Positions 10,203 to 20,351 of a stretch of DNA of 64,000 nucleotides are shown piece after piece. Location: NCBI RefSeq assembly GCF_029844725.1, contig NZ_JAOCKJ010000002.1, positions 434,001 to 498,000 on the forward strand. Direction: 5' to 3'. The notes under the pieces were generated by a model that was not told where the DNA came from, searched no databases, and worked only from the letters and a program-made list of their open reading frames with translations. Source of the DNA: Pantoea sp. GD03673. GTDB lineage: Bacteria; Pseudomonadota; Gammaproteobacteria; Enterobacterales; Enterobacteriaceae. The translations under genes and the position numbers were made by a program. Position 1 is the stretch's first letter. Each line of letters opens with the position of its first letter.

Positions 10203-10926
10203 TAGCTAAATAACGCTGGTACTGTATCGATTGCGGAAAACGTCGCGCTAACCGGTCGCCATAACGTGAAACGTCAGCGGCATTTCCCTGTAGCGCGGCG
10301 AAACGTAAGTGTAACGCCAGACTTCGTGCCGTTTCGGGCAGCTGTTGCTGGTAAACGTCGAGCAAAACCTGCACCTTTGCCAGCTGGTTATCTGCCATCC
10401 GCTTTTCAGCTTCCGACAGCAGCGAATCCGCTTTGCGCCTGTCAGCGTCAATGGCCTGGCGAAGCATCCTGCGGGCAGCGGCAGTATCGCCAGCCTGCAG
10501 AGAGCAAAACCCGGCCAGTTCATGCGCGTCATTGCGTGCATCAAACTGCGGTGATGCGCCTGCCCGACTAAACTGTTGATGCGCTTCGTCATACTGCCTT
10601 AAAGCGCAGAGAAACGCACCGTAATTGTTAGCAACAAAACCATTATCCGGGGCCTGCTGCTGCGCCCGTTTAAACCGCGCCTGTGCCGCTGTCTGGTTAC
10701 CCTGCTGTTGCGCCAGCCGTGCCAGCGCAAGCGAGACCCGGTAATCCTCAGGCGCGGCGGCCTGTGCCCGCAGAAAGTTTCGCTCCGCTGCGGCATAGTC
10801 TCCCCCCGCCAGATAGTGCATCCCTAACTGCAGACGCACTGCTTCTGCGCCGGGTTCAGGCGGCTGGCTGACACACCCGCTTACAACAAACAGCGCCACT
10901 AAAACGGCAGGTAATCCGTTACGCAT
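10192..10926 (-). CDS. pilW: TPR lipoprotein PilW/PilF-like
   Basis: The protein starts [10 protein letters not shown] and has a lipoprotein signal ending in the lipobox VVSGC, then TPR repeats (for example [20 protein letters not shown] and [20 protein letters not shown]). This family helps assemble type IV pilus secretins or acts as an outer-membrane lipoprotein of unknown role in enterobacteria. The start at 10926 has GGA upstream and puts the signal directly at the N-terminus; in-frame starts up to 17 codons earlier are possible. It lies between rlmN and rodZ and overlaps rodZ by 11 bases. Confidence 0.85.
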   Translation of the reverse strand: MRNGLPAVLVALFVVSGCVSQPPEPGAEAVRLQLGMHYLAGGDYAAAERNFLRAQAAAPEDYRVSLALARLAQQQGNQTAAQARFKRAQQQAPDNGFVANNYGAFLCALRQYDEAHQQFSRAGASPQFDARNDAHELAGFCSLQAGDTAAARRMLRQAIDADRRKADSLLSEAEKRMADNQLAKVQVLLDVYQQQLPETARSLALHLRFAALQGNAADVSRYGDRLARRFPQSIQYQRYLANEY

Positions 10927-11006
10927 AATCATTTCCATCCGGTTGACGTTGACAGGCTGCAGCCTGCCACGCGTCATCTCGTCAGGAAACGCACGGTGTC
11001 ACTCTT

Positions 11007-12176
11007 CTAGAGCGCCTTCACAGATATGGCTTCACCCGCCATTTTTTTGCGCAGCGTTCGCTTGGTACGGTCGATCACCTCTCCGGCTAACTGACCGCAG
11101 GCGGCATCAATATCGTCACCACGGGTTTTTCGCACGATGGTGGTGAAACCATAGTCCATCAGCACTTTGGAGAAACGATCGATGCGGCTGTTTGAGCTAC
11201 GGCCATACGGCGCGCCCGGGAAGGGGTTCCACGGAATCAGGTTGATTTTACACGGAGTTTCTTTCAGTAATGCGGCAAGTTCATGCGCATCATCGGTGCT
11301 GTCGTTGACGTGATCCAGCAACACGTACTCAATCGTTACACGTCCCTGATTGGCGTTGGATTTGCCAATGTAGCGTTTTACCGCCGCCAGGAAGGTTTCG
11401 ATATTGTACTTTTTGTTGATTGGTACGATGTCATCACGCAGCTTATCGTTTGGCGCATGCAGGGAGATCGCCAGCGCGACGTCAATCATATCGCCCAGTT
11501 TATCCAGTGCAGGAACGACACCGGAGGTAGAAAGGGTCACACGACGCTTCGACAGACCAAAACCGAAGTCATCCAGCATGATCTCCATCGCCGGGACCAC
11601 ATTATTGAGGTTGAGCAGCGGCTCGCCCATGCCCATCATTACCACGTTGGTAATGGGACGCTGGCCGGTGATTTTTGCTGCGCCGACAATTTTCGCCGCA
11701 CGCCACACCTGACCAATAATTTCTGACACCCGCAGGTTACGGTTAAAGCCCTGCTGTGCGGTCGAACAGAATTTACACTCCAGCGCACAACCCACCTGTG
11801 ACGAAACACAGAGCGTGGCACGGTCGCCTTCCGGGATATAGACCGTTTCCACCAGCTGGTCGCCCACGCGAATGGCCCACTTGATGGTGCCGTCGGTAGA
11901 GCGCATCTCTTCGGCCACTTCCGGCGCGCGGATTTCCGTCAGCTCCATCAGCCGGTTGCGCAGCTTCTTGTTGATGTCGGTCATCTGCTCGAAGTCATCG
12001 CAGCAGTAGTGATAGATCCACTTCATGACCTGATCGGCGCGGAACGGCTTTTCGCCCAGCGACAGGAAGAATTCGCGCATCTGCTGACGGTTGAGATCCA
12101 GCAGGTTTATTTTCTGGCTTTTAGGGGAGACGACAATGGGGGATGCGGACGCGGACGTCACAATCTGTTCGGACAT
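11007..12176 (-). CDS. rlmN: Dual-specificity RNA methyltransferase RlmN
   Basis: The 389-residue radical SAM enzyme makes 2-methyladenosine at A2503 of 23S rRNA and A37 of some tRNAs. The radical SAM cysteines lie in [14 protein letters not shown]; a GMGEPLLN glycine-rich SAM motif and the C-terminal Cys in [14 protein letters not shown] are present. The methylated catalytic Cys and the resolving Cys are therefore accounted for. E. coli RlmN has 384 residues. It needs a [4Fe-4S] cluster. It heads the leftward cluster leading to pilW and rodZ, with a terminator separating it from ndk. Confidence 0.97.
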   Translation of the reverse strand: MSEQIVTSASASPIVVSPKSQKINLLDLNRQQMREFFLSLGEKPFRADQVMKWIYHYCCDDFEQMTDINKKLRNRLMELTEIRAPEVAEEMRSTDGTIKWAIRVGDQLVETVYIPEGDRATLCVSSQVGCALECKFCSTAQQGFNRNLRVSEIIGQVWRAAKIVGAAKITGQRPITNVVMMGMGEPLLNLNNVVPAMEIMLDDFGFGLSKRRVTLSTSGVVPALDKLGDMIDVALAISLHAPNDKLRDDIVPINKKYNIETFLAAVKRYIGKSNANQGRVTIEYVLLDHVNDSTDDAHELAALLKETPCKINLIPWNPFPGAPYGRSSNSRIDRFSKVLMDYGFTTIVRKTRGDDIDAACGQLAGEVIDRTKRTLRKKMAGEAISVKAL

Positions 12177-12228
12177 AATATTCTCTGGCCTCGTTGTTAC
12201 ACGTTATGGCGCTGTTCAGGGATAGGTG

Positions 12229-12268
12229 AAAAAATTGCGCCCTCATTAAGCGATGTCAATGAAGGCGC
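12229..12268 (-). terminator. Terminator between ndk and rlmN
   Basis: On the minus strand the arms GCGCCTTCATT and AATGAGGGCGC pair around a ten-base loop and are followed by AATTTTTTC. It would end ndk transcription about 100 bases after the ndk stop. Confidence 0.7.
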
Positions 12269-12362
12269 AATATTGTACAACATCTGCCGCCTGATAACAG
12301 ACGGGAGTGACCTCCCTCAGGCAGATTTTTGTAAAGCTGCTGTAACGTTTATCGCCGGGCGA

Positions 12363-12794
12363 TTAACGGGTACGTGGGCAGATTTCGTTTTCGCCAAAGA
12401 AATAGGCGATTTCGCGGGCAGCAGATTCAGCAGAATCTGAACCGTGCGTGGCGTTTTCGGTGAAGCTGTCCGCGTAGTCAGCACGCAGTGTGCCAGCCAG
12501 TGCGTTTGCCGGGTTAGTTGCACCCATCAGGTCACGGTGACGCTGAACCGCATTTTCACCTTCCAGCACGGAAACAACAACCGGGCCAGAGGTCATGAAT
12601 TCAACCAGACCATCGAAGAATGGCTTGCCCTGGTGCTCAGCGTAAAAGCCTTCAGCCTGCTCTTTGCTCAGCTGCAGCATTTTTGCGCCAACGATTTTGA
12701 AGCCTGCGCTTTCAAAACGGTTGTAGATAGCACCAATCACATTTTTAGCGACGGCGTTTGGCTTGATGATAGAAAAAGTACGTTCGATTGCCAT
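12363..12794 (-). CDS. ndk: Nucleoside diphosphate kinase
   Basis: The 143-residue enzyme transfers the terminal phosphate between nucleoside triphosphates and diphosphates through a phosphohistidine. It begins [15 protein letters not shown]; the active-site His is in ENATHGSDS. Its size equals that of E. coli Ndk. It is a single gene, with rlmN downstream and pbpC upstream as in E. coli. Confidence 0.98.
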   Translation of the reverse strand: MAIERTFSIIKPNAVAKNVIGAIYNRFESAGFKIVGAKMLQLSKEQAEGFYAEHQGKPFFDGLVEFMTSGPVVVSVLEGENAVQRHRDLMGATNPANALAGTLRADYADSFTENATHGSDSAESAAREIAYFFGENEICPRTR

Positions 12795-12969
12795 GATGAC
12801 CTCTGTCTTGACGTTCTGAAGAAACCGGTGGCGTCCGCCCCGGTTAAGAAACGGCGCCGATTATAGGGGCTGAGTCCGGCATTGCCTATCAGAGATCCCC
12901 AATTTGTTGAAAATTCTTGATCTGAGTCGAAGCAGACACGCCACAGTTATGATTTAGCACAGAAAACAG

Positions 12970-15297
12970 TCAGCTGCGGCTGAAGGTGACCGAGACGAGC
13001 TGCCCCTCTTCATCCATTACCACCAGCTGATACTCGCCCGGATGATCGAGTTGCAGTGACAGGCTCTCTGCGGCGCTTTGCGTCATCAGTGGCTCGCCAT
13101 TCAGGAACCACCAGCGCTGCGTGCCCTGCCCGCCCTGCACCGCGACCGGGAGCGTCAGCGTGTTGTTGCCCGGCAACGGCCTGACAATTTGTCCGTCAGT
13201 CACGCCGGTAACGATCAGCGGCGCACTGCTGCCCTGCTGTAACGGCGGACACTGCGTATCAACAGGCGGCAGGCGTTGCGCCCGCCGCTCCTGAGGCGGC
13301 AGCCAGGCTTCCAGCGGCAGCGGCCAGACCAGCCGTTCGTGACGGGTGGCACCGGGGCAGTCGGCTGCGACGCGACGTCCTTGCGCATTCTGCCAGTCAC
13401 TCAGGCGTAATCCGCTGAGGCCCTCCTGACCCGGTGCCAGCAGCGTTGGCGGCAGGGTATCGGAGGCAACCCAGCTTTGTCGCTGCTGACGGCAGTTTTC
13501 GTCTCCGGCAGGCAGCGGCTGACCGCCAGGCCAGCAGATGGTCGCGACCGTGACCGAGGCCGGACGTGGATCGCGTGGCACATCCCGCCTGCCGAGGCGG
13601 CTCATCAGTGCGCTATTAATCTGATTCATTACTGGCACGGCAGAGGCAAAACCAAACTGCCCGGCAACCGGCGTGGCATCCGGTCGCCCGACCCAGACAC
13701 CAATCAGATAGCGGGGATTGATGCCTACCGACCAGGCGTCGCGGTAGCCATAACTGGTGCCGGTTTTCCAGGCCAGCGGCACCACATCAGGTACGCTGCC
13801 ATTACCTGCGGGCTGCGCTTCCCCGGCCAGGATACGCCGGATGATCCACGCCGATTCTGGTGAAAGCAGCGGCCGCTGTTGCAGAGGCTGATTGGGCATC
13901 CAGCGCAGCTGACCGGCATTGCCGTGACGGGCAAAGGCGCTGTAAGCCGCGACAATCTCATCCATGCGCGCCCCGGTGCCGCCAAGAATCAGTGAAAGAT
14001 TAGGTTCAGCGCCTGGCGGGAAACGTAAGTTCAGACCCGCGTTGCGCAGACGCGCCGTGACATTTTTCGGTCCCAGCGCCTCCAGCAGCTGTACGGCGGG
14101 CAGATTCAGGGATCGCACCAGCGCGTCACTGGCGCTGACCGGTCCGTGAAACCCGGTGTCGAAGTTGCCCGGACGATAATCCCCAAAGCGACGCGGCACA
14201 TCCTGCAGCAGCGATTCGGCATGAATAAGCCCCTCGTCCATCGCCATGCCATAGATAAAGGGTTTTAACACCGAGCCTGGCGAACGCACGCTGGCAATCA
14301 TATCCACATGCCCGAAACGGCTGTCATCAGTAAAGTCAGCCGACCCGACGTAGCCGCGCACCGCCATGTTGGTGTGATCCACGACCAGCATCGCCAGTGA
14401 GGTGCGCGGCGGAAGCTGGTTCTTAACGTTCAGCGCCAGACTTTCCAGTTCGCGCTGCAGGGAAGGATCGAGCGTAGAGACAATCTTATCGCTGCGGCTG
14501 ATCGACAGCAGCCGCCGGGCCAGCAGCGGTGCCATCTGCGGCATCTGACGCGGCGGCAGCCACACCGGCTCCTGACGGATTTCCGCCACCTGTTCAGCAG
14601 ACCAGATGCGGTATTCCGCCAGCCGATCCAGCACTTTATTGCGTGCCGCTTCCGCCCGTTCCGGCCAGCGATCGGGCCGCAGACGGCTGGGTGCCTGCGG
14701 CAACACGGCCAGCAGCGCCGCCTCGCCGGGTGTCAGCTGTGACGGGGCTTTTCCCAGCCAGCTCCAGCTTGCCGCCCCCACCCCTTCCAGCGTGCCGCCA
14801 AAGGGCGCCCGGTTAAGGTAGAGCGTCAGGATGTCACGTTTGGAAAGATGCCATTCCAGCTGCAGCGCCCGCCACGCCTGAATCAGCTTTCCACGCAGGG
14901 TACGGGGTTGCGGGTCGATCAGGCGCGCCACCTGCATGGTCAGGGTGCTGCCCCCGGAAATGACGCTCTGATGGCGCACATCCTGCCAGGCAGCGCGCAC
15001 CAGCGCCAGCGGGTTGATGCCGGGGTGATACCAGAACCAGCGATCCTCATAGGTCAGCAGCGCCTGCAGATACGCCGGTGCCACGTCATCGGGTGTGACC
15101 GGATAGCGCCAGATGCCCTTGCTGTCAGCAAAGCGCCACAATGGCGTACCGTCGCTGGCCACAATCACCCGTGCAGGCTGCACCTGTTTAAGCGGCAGCG
15201 GGAACAGGCGATCCAGCCCCCACGTTGCCAGCCACAGTGCCAGAAAAAAAAGCGGCAGCGCGAGCCACCACTTTTTAAGGGTACGGCGTTTTAACAT
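12970..15297 (-). CDS. pbpC: Penicillin-binding protein 1C
   Basis: The 775-residue bifunctional peptidoglycan synthase has an N-terminal membrane helix, a glycosyltransferase domain (EDRWFWYHPGINP, ISGGSTLTMQVARL) and a transpeptidase domain with SPGSVLKPF (active Ser), SLN and KTGTSYGYRDAW. A C-terminal PBP-C domain follows (WWFLNGEPL). I chose the ATG at 15297 because an AAGTGA element lies eight bases upstream and the length then fits E. coli (770); a GTG four codons earlier, touching the yfhM stop, is the alternative. It is paired with the alpha-2-macroglobulin gene, a common arrangement in proteobacteria. Confidence 0.96.
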   Translation of the reverse strand: MLKRRTLKKWWLALPLFFLALWLATWGLDRLFPLPLKQVQPARVIVASDGTPLWRFADSKGIWRYPVTPDDVAPAYLQALLTYEDRWFWYHPGINPLALVRAAWQDVRHQSVISGGSTLTMQVARLIDPQPRTLRGKLIQAWRALQLEWHLSKRDILTLYLNRAPFGGTLEGVGAASWSWLGKAPSQLTPGEAALLAVLPQAPSRLRPDRWPERAEAARNKVLDRLAEYRIWSAEQVAEIRQEPVWLPPRQMPQMAPLLARRLLSISRSDKIVSTLDPSLQRELESLALNVKNQLPPRTSLAMLVVDHTNMAVRGYVGSADFTDDSRFGHVDMIASVRSPGSVLKPFIYGMAMDEGLIHAESLLQDVPRRFGDYRPGNFDTGFHGPVSASDALVRSLNLPAVQLLEALGPKNVTARLRNAGLNLRFPPGAEPNLSLILGGTGARMDEIVAAYSAFARHGNAGQLRWMPNQPLQQRPLLSPESAWIIRRILAGEAQPAGNGSVPDVVPLAWKTGTSYGYRDAWSVGINPRYLIGVWVGRPDATPVAGQFGFASAVPVMNQINSALMSRLGRRDVPRDPRPASVTVATICWPGGQPLPAGDENCRQQRQSWVASDTLPPTLLAPGQEGLSGLRLSDWQNAQGRRVAADCPGATRHERLVWPLPLEAWLPPQERRAQRLPPVDTQCPPLQQGSSAPLIVTGVTDGQIVRPLPGNNTLTLPVAVQGGQGTQRWWFLNGEPLMTQSAAESLSLQLDHPGEYQLVVMDEEGQLVSVTFSRS

Positions 15298-15309
15298 GTG
15301 TCGCGTCAC

Positions 15310-18300
15310 TTACTGGATATGCAGCTGCGACGGCGTGCTGCCGGTGGCGCGCCACTCTGGCACATACATCGACTCAATCTGTGGAGGCGGCATCAGGAAG
15401 CGACCCGGCGTGACCGCCCGCGCCAGGTAGACCAGCGTCGCGGGACGGTAACTATTCACCACCAGTGCGGCCACAAAGCGATCGTCGCGGAACTCTATGT
15501 GCTTAATGTCAGCCTGCTGCATGTCGCCCATGCTCTCCTTCAGCGTATCCGCACTGTCGCCGAGACTGGCGCTGCTGTCAGCCAGGTTCTGGTTTTCCAG
15601 TTCCAGACCGGCAGGCAGCAGATCCACCACCAGTGCATCGTTGATAGTGCGCTCTGACGAAACGGTCAGACGCACCACCAGCAACTCTCCGCTGCGCAGA
15701 TTACTGAGGTCGGCGGCTTTGCCATCCAGGGTAAAGTATTCGCGTTTAATCCCGAGCACATTGCTCTCAGGCTGAGGGGCGGTCAGCGGATAGCCGGTAA
15801 CATCCAGACGACCGTACAGCGGCGCACTGCCCGGATTGCGGATGGCTAAGCCCTGTAACAGCTGTTCAGCCGCCAGCCCTTTATTCAGCGGTGCGTCGCC
15901 CTGCAACGGTTCCGCATCGCCCGACAGCAGCGCCTGCCAGCTGCCGCCCTGCGCACGTTGCAGGGTATGAGCCGCCAGATAAATTGCGTTGTTCTCCTGG
16001 GTCGAGAACCAGCGTTTGCCATTCACCTCTTTGGACAGCGACAGCAGCAGGCTGTTCTGCAAATCAGGCTGCAGCTTATTCTCTGCTAACAGGGCAATCA
16101 TCATCCCCTGATCGCGCACCGTGCTGCCATAGTCGCCGCTCCACTTGTTGTCTGAGCGCGTCAGCGTGGCACCCTGCATAATCGCCTGCCGGGCGCGCGC
16201 TTCGTCACCCATCAGCTTCAGCGCCACCCCCAGCTGCATCAGCGCCAGTCCGGAGCGGGCCTTTCCACGTTGCTGATGCAAGGCGCGCAGCGCACCCAGC
16301 GGCGCACGCTGCTGACGCGCCAGTACCAGCCCCGCGTAAGCCTGTACGCTGAACTGCAGCGCGGCGCTGTTATCACTCTCGCCGCCGCTGATCTGCGAGG
16401 GATCCTGCAGATAGCGCAGCAATCGTGCATTTGCGCGATTCACCACATTATCCGGCAGCGCATAGCCTGCTTCACTGGCGCGCAGCAGGAAGTCCGTCAC
16501 ATAAGGCGTCAGCCAGAACTCCTCTTCACTTTGTTTATCCCACAGCCCAAAGCTGCCGTTGGCTCGCTGCATGCCCGCCAGACGCGCAATGCCGACATCG
16601 ACGGCAGCCCGCCGCGCCTCATCGCTGCTGGTTTTTATGCCCATAGCGGTCAGCTCAGCATGGCTGGTATAAAGCGAAGGCCAGAGGCCGCTGCTGATCT
16701 GTTCCAGGCAGCCGTAGGGATAGGCGTAAAGCGCACTGATATAGCTGGCAATGTTCAGCGGCGGACGATTGCTCAGCGTCAGCTGTCCACTCAGGGTGTG
16801 CGCATCCAGCCCCGTCAGCGATGCGGCCGCGACCTGCCACGGCTGATCGGGATTGATCACCGCTTCAAAGTTCAGCGTCTGCGCCGGATAAGGGGGCCTG
16901 ACGCCAATTTTCCACTGCTGTTTGCCGGGCTTCACCTGTTCACCCGGCAGATTCAGGCCGGAAATCTGTACGGCGATCTCGCCATCACCAAAACCGCTTT
17001 TTGCCCTGACCGGAATCTGTAATGTGGTGCGCGCACCTTTGGCCAGCGTCACGCTCTGGCTGGCCGCACCGGCCAGTTCCACCAGGCCACCGCCGGACAG
17101 ATCTACTTTCAGCGTTTGCGGTAAATCGGTCAGGTTTGTGAGATCCAGCGCCAGTAATGCGCTGTCGCCGCTGGCAAGGAAACGCGGGGTAGCCAGTTCG
17201 CTGATCAGCGGTGCCGCGACCACCAGCTTACGCTCTGCCGCGCCGAAACTGTCATCGCTCCAGGCCTGCGTCATGAGCCGGAGCTCGCCGTTAAAGGCCG
17301 GAATCGGCAGTGTAATCGACCCGTTGCCCTCTTTATCGAGCGTCACCGCCTGTAACTGCTGCGCCACGATATTGACGTGCGTCACCGGCTTTTTACCGCC
17401 GTGCGTCATCGATTCATCGTCGCCATCACCCCCAAAACGCAGCGCCGCCAGTCGGCCACCGCCTTCAATAAGCTGACCAAAGACGTCGTACTGATCGACG
17501 TTGTAGCGTTTGCGGCCAAAGAAAGCCTGCCACGGATCGGGCGTTTTAAAATCCGTCACGCTCAGTACGCCGCTGTCCACCGCTGACAGCAGCACATGCA
17601 CTTTTTCTGGCAGCGGACCGCCGTCACGACTGGCATGAACCTTCACCGTCAGGCGCTGCTCAGGACGAATTTTATCGGGTGCCGTAAGCGTCAGGTTTAA
17701 GCGACGCGCCTCCGTCGCCATCGGCAGATGCAACAGCCCCACCGCACGTTTAGGCGTTGCGCCGCTGGCCTTATCGCCGTCACGTACCACGATAGCGCTG
17801 AAGTAAAGATCGTGACGCCGCCAGCTCTCCGCAACAGAGACATCCACCGTTGTGCCGCCCTGTGGGACGGTCAGAGGCTGCCACCATAGCGTGCCGCTGC
17901 TCGACTCCACCATCAGGTAGCCTTTACCGGCAGCCGGTGACTCAACCTGCAGATGCACGGTATCGCCCGGCTGGTAAGCCGCTTTGTCCAGCTTCAGTCT
18001 GACCTGATCGGGACGCAATGCCCCTGTGCCATTGGTGTTATCCTGCCAGTCATAGCCCGCATTGAATCGCATACTGCTGACGATCTTTTCACCCGCCTGC
18101 ACTTCCAGCCGGTAGTGGCCCCACTCGACCGGGAAGCTGACTCTGGTGCTGCCGTCAGCCGGGACAGAGATTGCGCGCTCATCTTCCTGCAGATCTTTGC
18201 CATTATATTGCGACTGCCAGCCTTCGCTGTCGGAGAAGCTCCAGTAGTAATCCCGGCGCTCACGAATCAGACGCACATCCAGCTTATCGGCTGCCAGTTT

Positions 18301-20205
18301 TCTTCCCTGACTATTGGCATAAACAATGTCGAATTCGGCCAGGCTCTCTTCCGGCACGGTAGGCTCATCGTGATAGCTGTCACTGCGGTAGTCATATACC
18401 GCCTTGTTACCGAAAAGCGGCCGGATGCCTGGCAGAGCGTCAGCAGGCCAGATGGCCTGGGTTGCACGACGGGTGACCGGGCGTCCGCCGGTCTCCAGCA
18501 GGCTGGCCTGCAGAATCAGATTGAGCGGCGAGTGCAGCTGATTCCACTGATTCTCTACCATAAGCTGTGCTTTACCGCTGGCGTCGAGTTTAAGCTCTAC
18601 CTCATCCAGCGTGCGTTTTACTCCCTCTTCGGTAATGTCACCAAACTGGTAGCCCGGCAGCGCGGCCACGGCTTCACGTGCAGGCCGCAGATAAAGTTGT
18701 CCCTGTAACGTGTTACCGGCCGCAGGTGCGCCATAGAGGTAGCGTCCTTCAATACCGAACGTAACACTGGCATCTGCAGGTTGGGGCTGAGGGGCATTGT
18801 TCAGGGTTAACGCCATGCGCTCCGGCAGAAAATCTTCGACGTGGAACGTCCACTGACGCCTGAGGTTATCACCGGTATTCAGCCGCAGCATCCAGTCACC
18901 GGTCATGGCTGACGCTGGCAGTGCCAGGCGCTGCTGGTAGAATCCCGCGTCGGGCTGCCAGACAAAGGTCCGCATCACCTGACCGTCGGGCTGCACCAGC
19001 TCGGCTTTGATTGGCTGGGCGGGCAAAGGATGTCCATCGGCATCGCGAAGCAGCGCATTTACGATGACGGTTTCGCCAGGACGGTAGATATCACGCGGGC
19101 CAAAAACAAACAGCTGTTTGTCATAGCCCTGCGGACCGGCAACCGGAAACTCAGCCAGGTCCAGCGCCGGACGCGCCAGGTCGATCAGCGAGGTCTGCTC
19201 ACCCTGCACGGCCAGCAGGAGTTTGCCCTTTTCATCGGCTTTCAGGCTCAGATGGCCGGTGCTGTCACTGGTGCCGCTCTGCAGCACCTGCCCTTTCTCA
19301 TCCAGTAACCTGACGCTGATGCCGGAAAGCGGCTCGCCGTTTGCCAGACTCTGAGCGAAGAGTTCGAATCGGGTCGGGAAGCGATGCAGCGAGAGGCCAA
19401 TATCGCTCAGGGTGAAGAGCGTGGCGGGCTGGCTGTAGCGATACGTTCCGGCCTGTTTCATCACCGCCAGATAGACGCCCGGCTGCTGAAGCGCGGCAAT
19501 GTCTCTCATCGGCAGCTGCAATTTTTCACGGGTGTTACGCGCCGGATTAAGCTCAAAGCGTCCGGTATAGACCAGCTGGCTGCTTTTGAGCAGATCCGCC
19601 GACGCCCAGGTGGAAAGGTTGTTGCCGTAACGCCATTCCGAAAGAAACTGTGCCAGGCCCGCATTCTTAATCCGGAAGAAATCGACATCAACCTGATCCA
19701 CATTCAGTGCCAGCACAGGCAGACCCTGCGTGATGCGCAGCGGCAGCAGGGAACCGCGACTGGCAAAACCCACCATCGGCTGGATATCGCTGGTCGCAAT
19801 TTTCTGACTGTAATCGGCGGCAAGTGTCTCACCGCTGGCGGCGCGCAGTCCCGCATCCACCGTGACGGTGAAGTGGCGCGACGGTTCAGGATGACGAAAA
19901 CGTAACGTTTTGCGGTTAGCCGACAGCTCCCAGCCGCCATCCACGCGGCCCTGCTTATCATCGGTTAACCTGACTTTCTGCGCGATCGCCTGTTTGTCAT
20001 CCAGCGGCTGGCTGAAGGTCAGGACCAGCGCAGCGGCACCGTCAATCTGGAGTTCCGAAAGATCGATAATCGACAGCGGTTTGCTGACCGGGTTCGTTGC
20101 GGGTATCTCTGCCGCCTGAACAGGCAGGACAGGTAACAGGGTCGCTGACAGCAGCGAGCCACCGATCAGCATGCTGAGCAGCAGCCGGGTAGTGCGTTTC
20201 TTCAT
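15310..20205 (-). CDS. yfhM: Bacterial alpha-2-macroglobulin (YfhM type)
   Basis: The 1631-residue periplasmic protein is thought to trap proteases that cross a damaged outer membrane while PBP1C repairs the wall. MG-type domains come first, then the thioester motif YPYGCLEQ with Cys near residue 1166, and a C-terminal receptor-like domain. The start MKKRTTRLLL has a ribosome-binding site (AAGGAAC) seven bases upstream; the frame stays open 19 codons further. E. coli YfhM (1653 residues) is a lipoprotein, but here the signal ends LPVQA/AEIP, with no cysteine in the first 40 residues, so a soluble periplasmic form is predicted. It lies 12 bases upstream of pbpC, probably in one operon. Confidence 0.95.
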   Translation of the reverse strand: MKKRTTRLLLSMLIGGSLLSATLLPVLPVQAAEIPATNPVSKPLSIIDLSELQIDGAAALVLTFSQPLDDKQAIAQKVRLTDDKQGRVDGGWELSANRKTLRFRHPEPSRHFTVTVDAGLRAASGETLAADYSQKIATSDIQPMVGFASRGSLLPLRITQGLPVLALNVDQVDVDFFRIKNAGLAQFLSEWRYGNNLSTWASADLLKSSQLVYTGRFELNPARNTREKLQLPMRDIAALQQPGVYLAVMKQAGTYRYSQPATLFTLSDIGLSLHRFPTRFELFAQSLANGEPLSGISVRLLDEKGQVLQSGTSDSTGHLSLKADEKGKLLLAVQGEQTSLIDLARPALDLAEFPVAGPQGYDKQLFVFGPRDIYRPGETVIVNALLRDADGHPLPAQPIKAELVQPDGQVMRTFVWQPDAGFYQQRLALPASAMTGDWMLRLNTGDNLRRQWTFHVEDFLPERMALTLNNAPQPQPADASVTFGIEGRYLYGAPAAGNTLQGQLYLRPAREAVAALPGYQFGDITEEGVKRTLDEVELKLDASGKAQLMVENQWNQLHSPLNLILQASLLETGGRPVTRRATQAIWPADALPGIRPLFGNKAVYDYRSDSYHDEPTVPEESLAEFDIVYANSQGRKLAADKLDVRLIRERRDYYWSFSDSEGWQSQYNGKDLQEDERAISVPADGSTRVSFPVEWGHYRLEVQAGEKIVSSMRFNAGYDWQDNTNGTGALRPDQVRLKLDKAAYQPGDTVHLQVESPAAGKGYLMVESSSGTLWWQPLTVPQGGTTVDVSVAESWRRHDLYFSAIVVRDGDKASGATPKRAVGLLHLPMATEARRLNLTLTAPDKIRPEQRLTVKVHASRDGGPLPEKVHVLLSAVDSGVLSVTDFKTPDPWQAFFGRKRYNVDQYDVFGQLIEGGGRLAALRFGGDGDDESMTHGGKKPVTHVNIVAQQLQAVTLDKEGNGSITLPIPAFNGELRLMTQAWSDDSFGAAERKLVVAAPLISELATPRFLASGDSALLALDLTNLTDLPQTLKVDLSGGGLVELAGAASQSVTLAKGARTTLQIPVRAKSGFGDGEIAVQISGLNLPGEQVKPGKQQWKIGVRPPYPAQTLNFEAVINPDQPWQVAAASLTGLDAHTLSGQLTLSNRPPLNIASYISALYAYPYGCLEQISSGLWPSLYTSHAELTAMGIKTSSDEARRAAVDVGIARLAGMQRANGSFGLWDKQSEEEFWLTPYVTDFLLRASEAGYALPDNVVNRANARLLRYLQDPSQISGGESDNSAALQFSVQAYAGLVLARQQRAPLGALRALHQQRGKARSGLALMQLGVALKLMGDEARARQAIMQGATLTRSDNKWSGDYGSTVRDQGMMIALLAENKLQPDLQNSLLLSLSKEVNGKRWFSTQENNAIYLAAHTLQRAQGGSWQALLSGDAEPLQGDAPLNKGLAAEQLLQGLAIRNPGSAPLYGRLDVTGYPLTAPQPESNVLGIKREYFTLDGKAADLSNLRSGELLVVRLTVSSERTINDALVVDLLPAGLELENQNLADSSASLGDSADTLKESMGDMQQADIKHIEFRDDRFVAALVVNSYRPATLVYLARAVTPGRFLMPPPQIESMYVPEWRATGSTPSQLHIQ

Positions 20206-20351
20206 GGTAGTTCCTTCACCGGGACGCAGAATGTGTCGTTTCATTACGCTGCGCAATTTCATATCAATGCTCGCATTTAATCAACGCTTCTCTTGAGATG
20301 GTGCGCACATTCCCTGACACTGGCAGGACAGATTGCTGAGATGAGGTTGTT

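Noticed and set aside
16270..18708. Long open frames antisense to yfhM (16270-17022 and 17953-18708)
   Set aside because: Both are shadows of the alpha-2-macroglobulin gene, with biased Arg/His/Gln composition.
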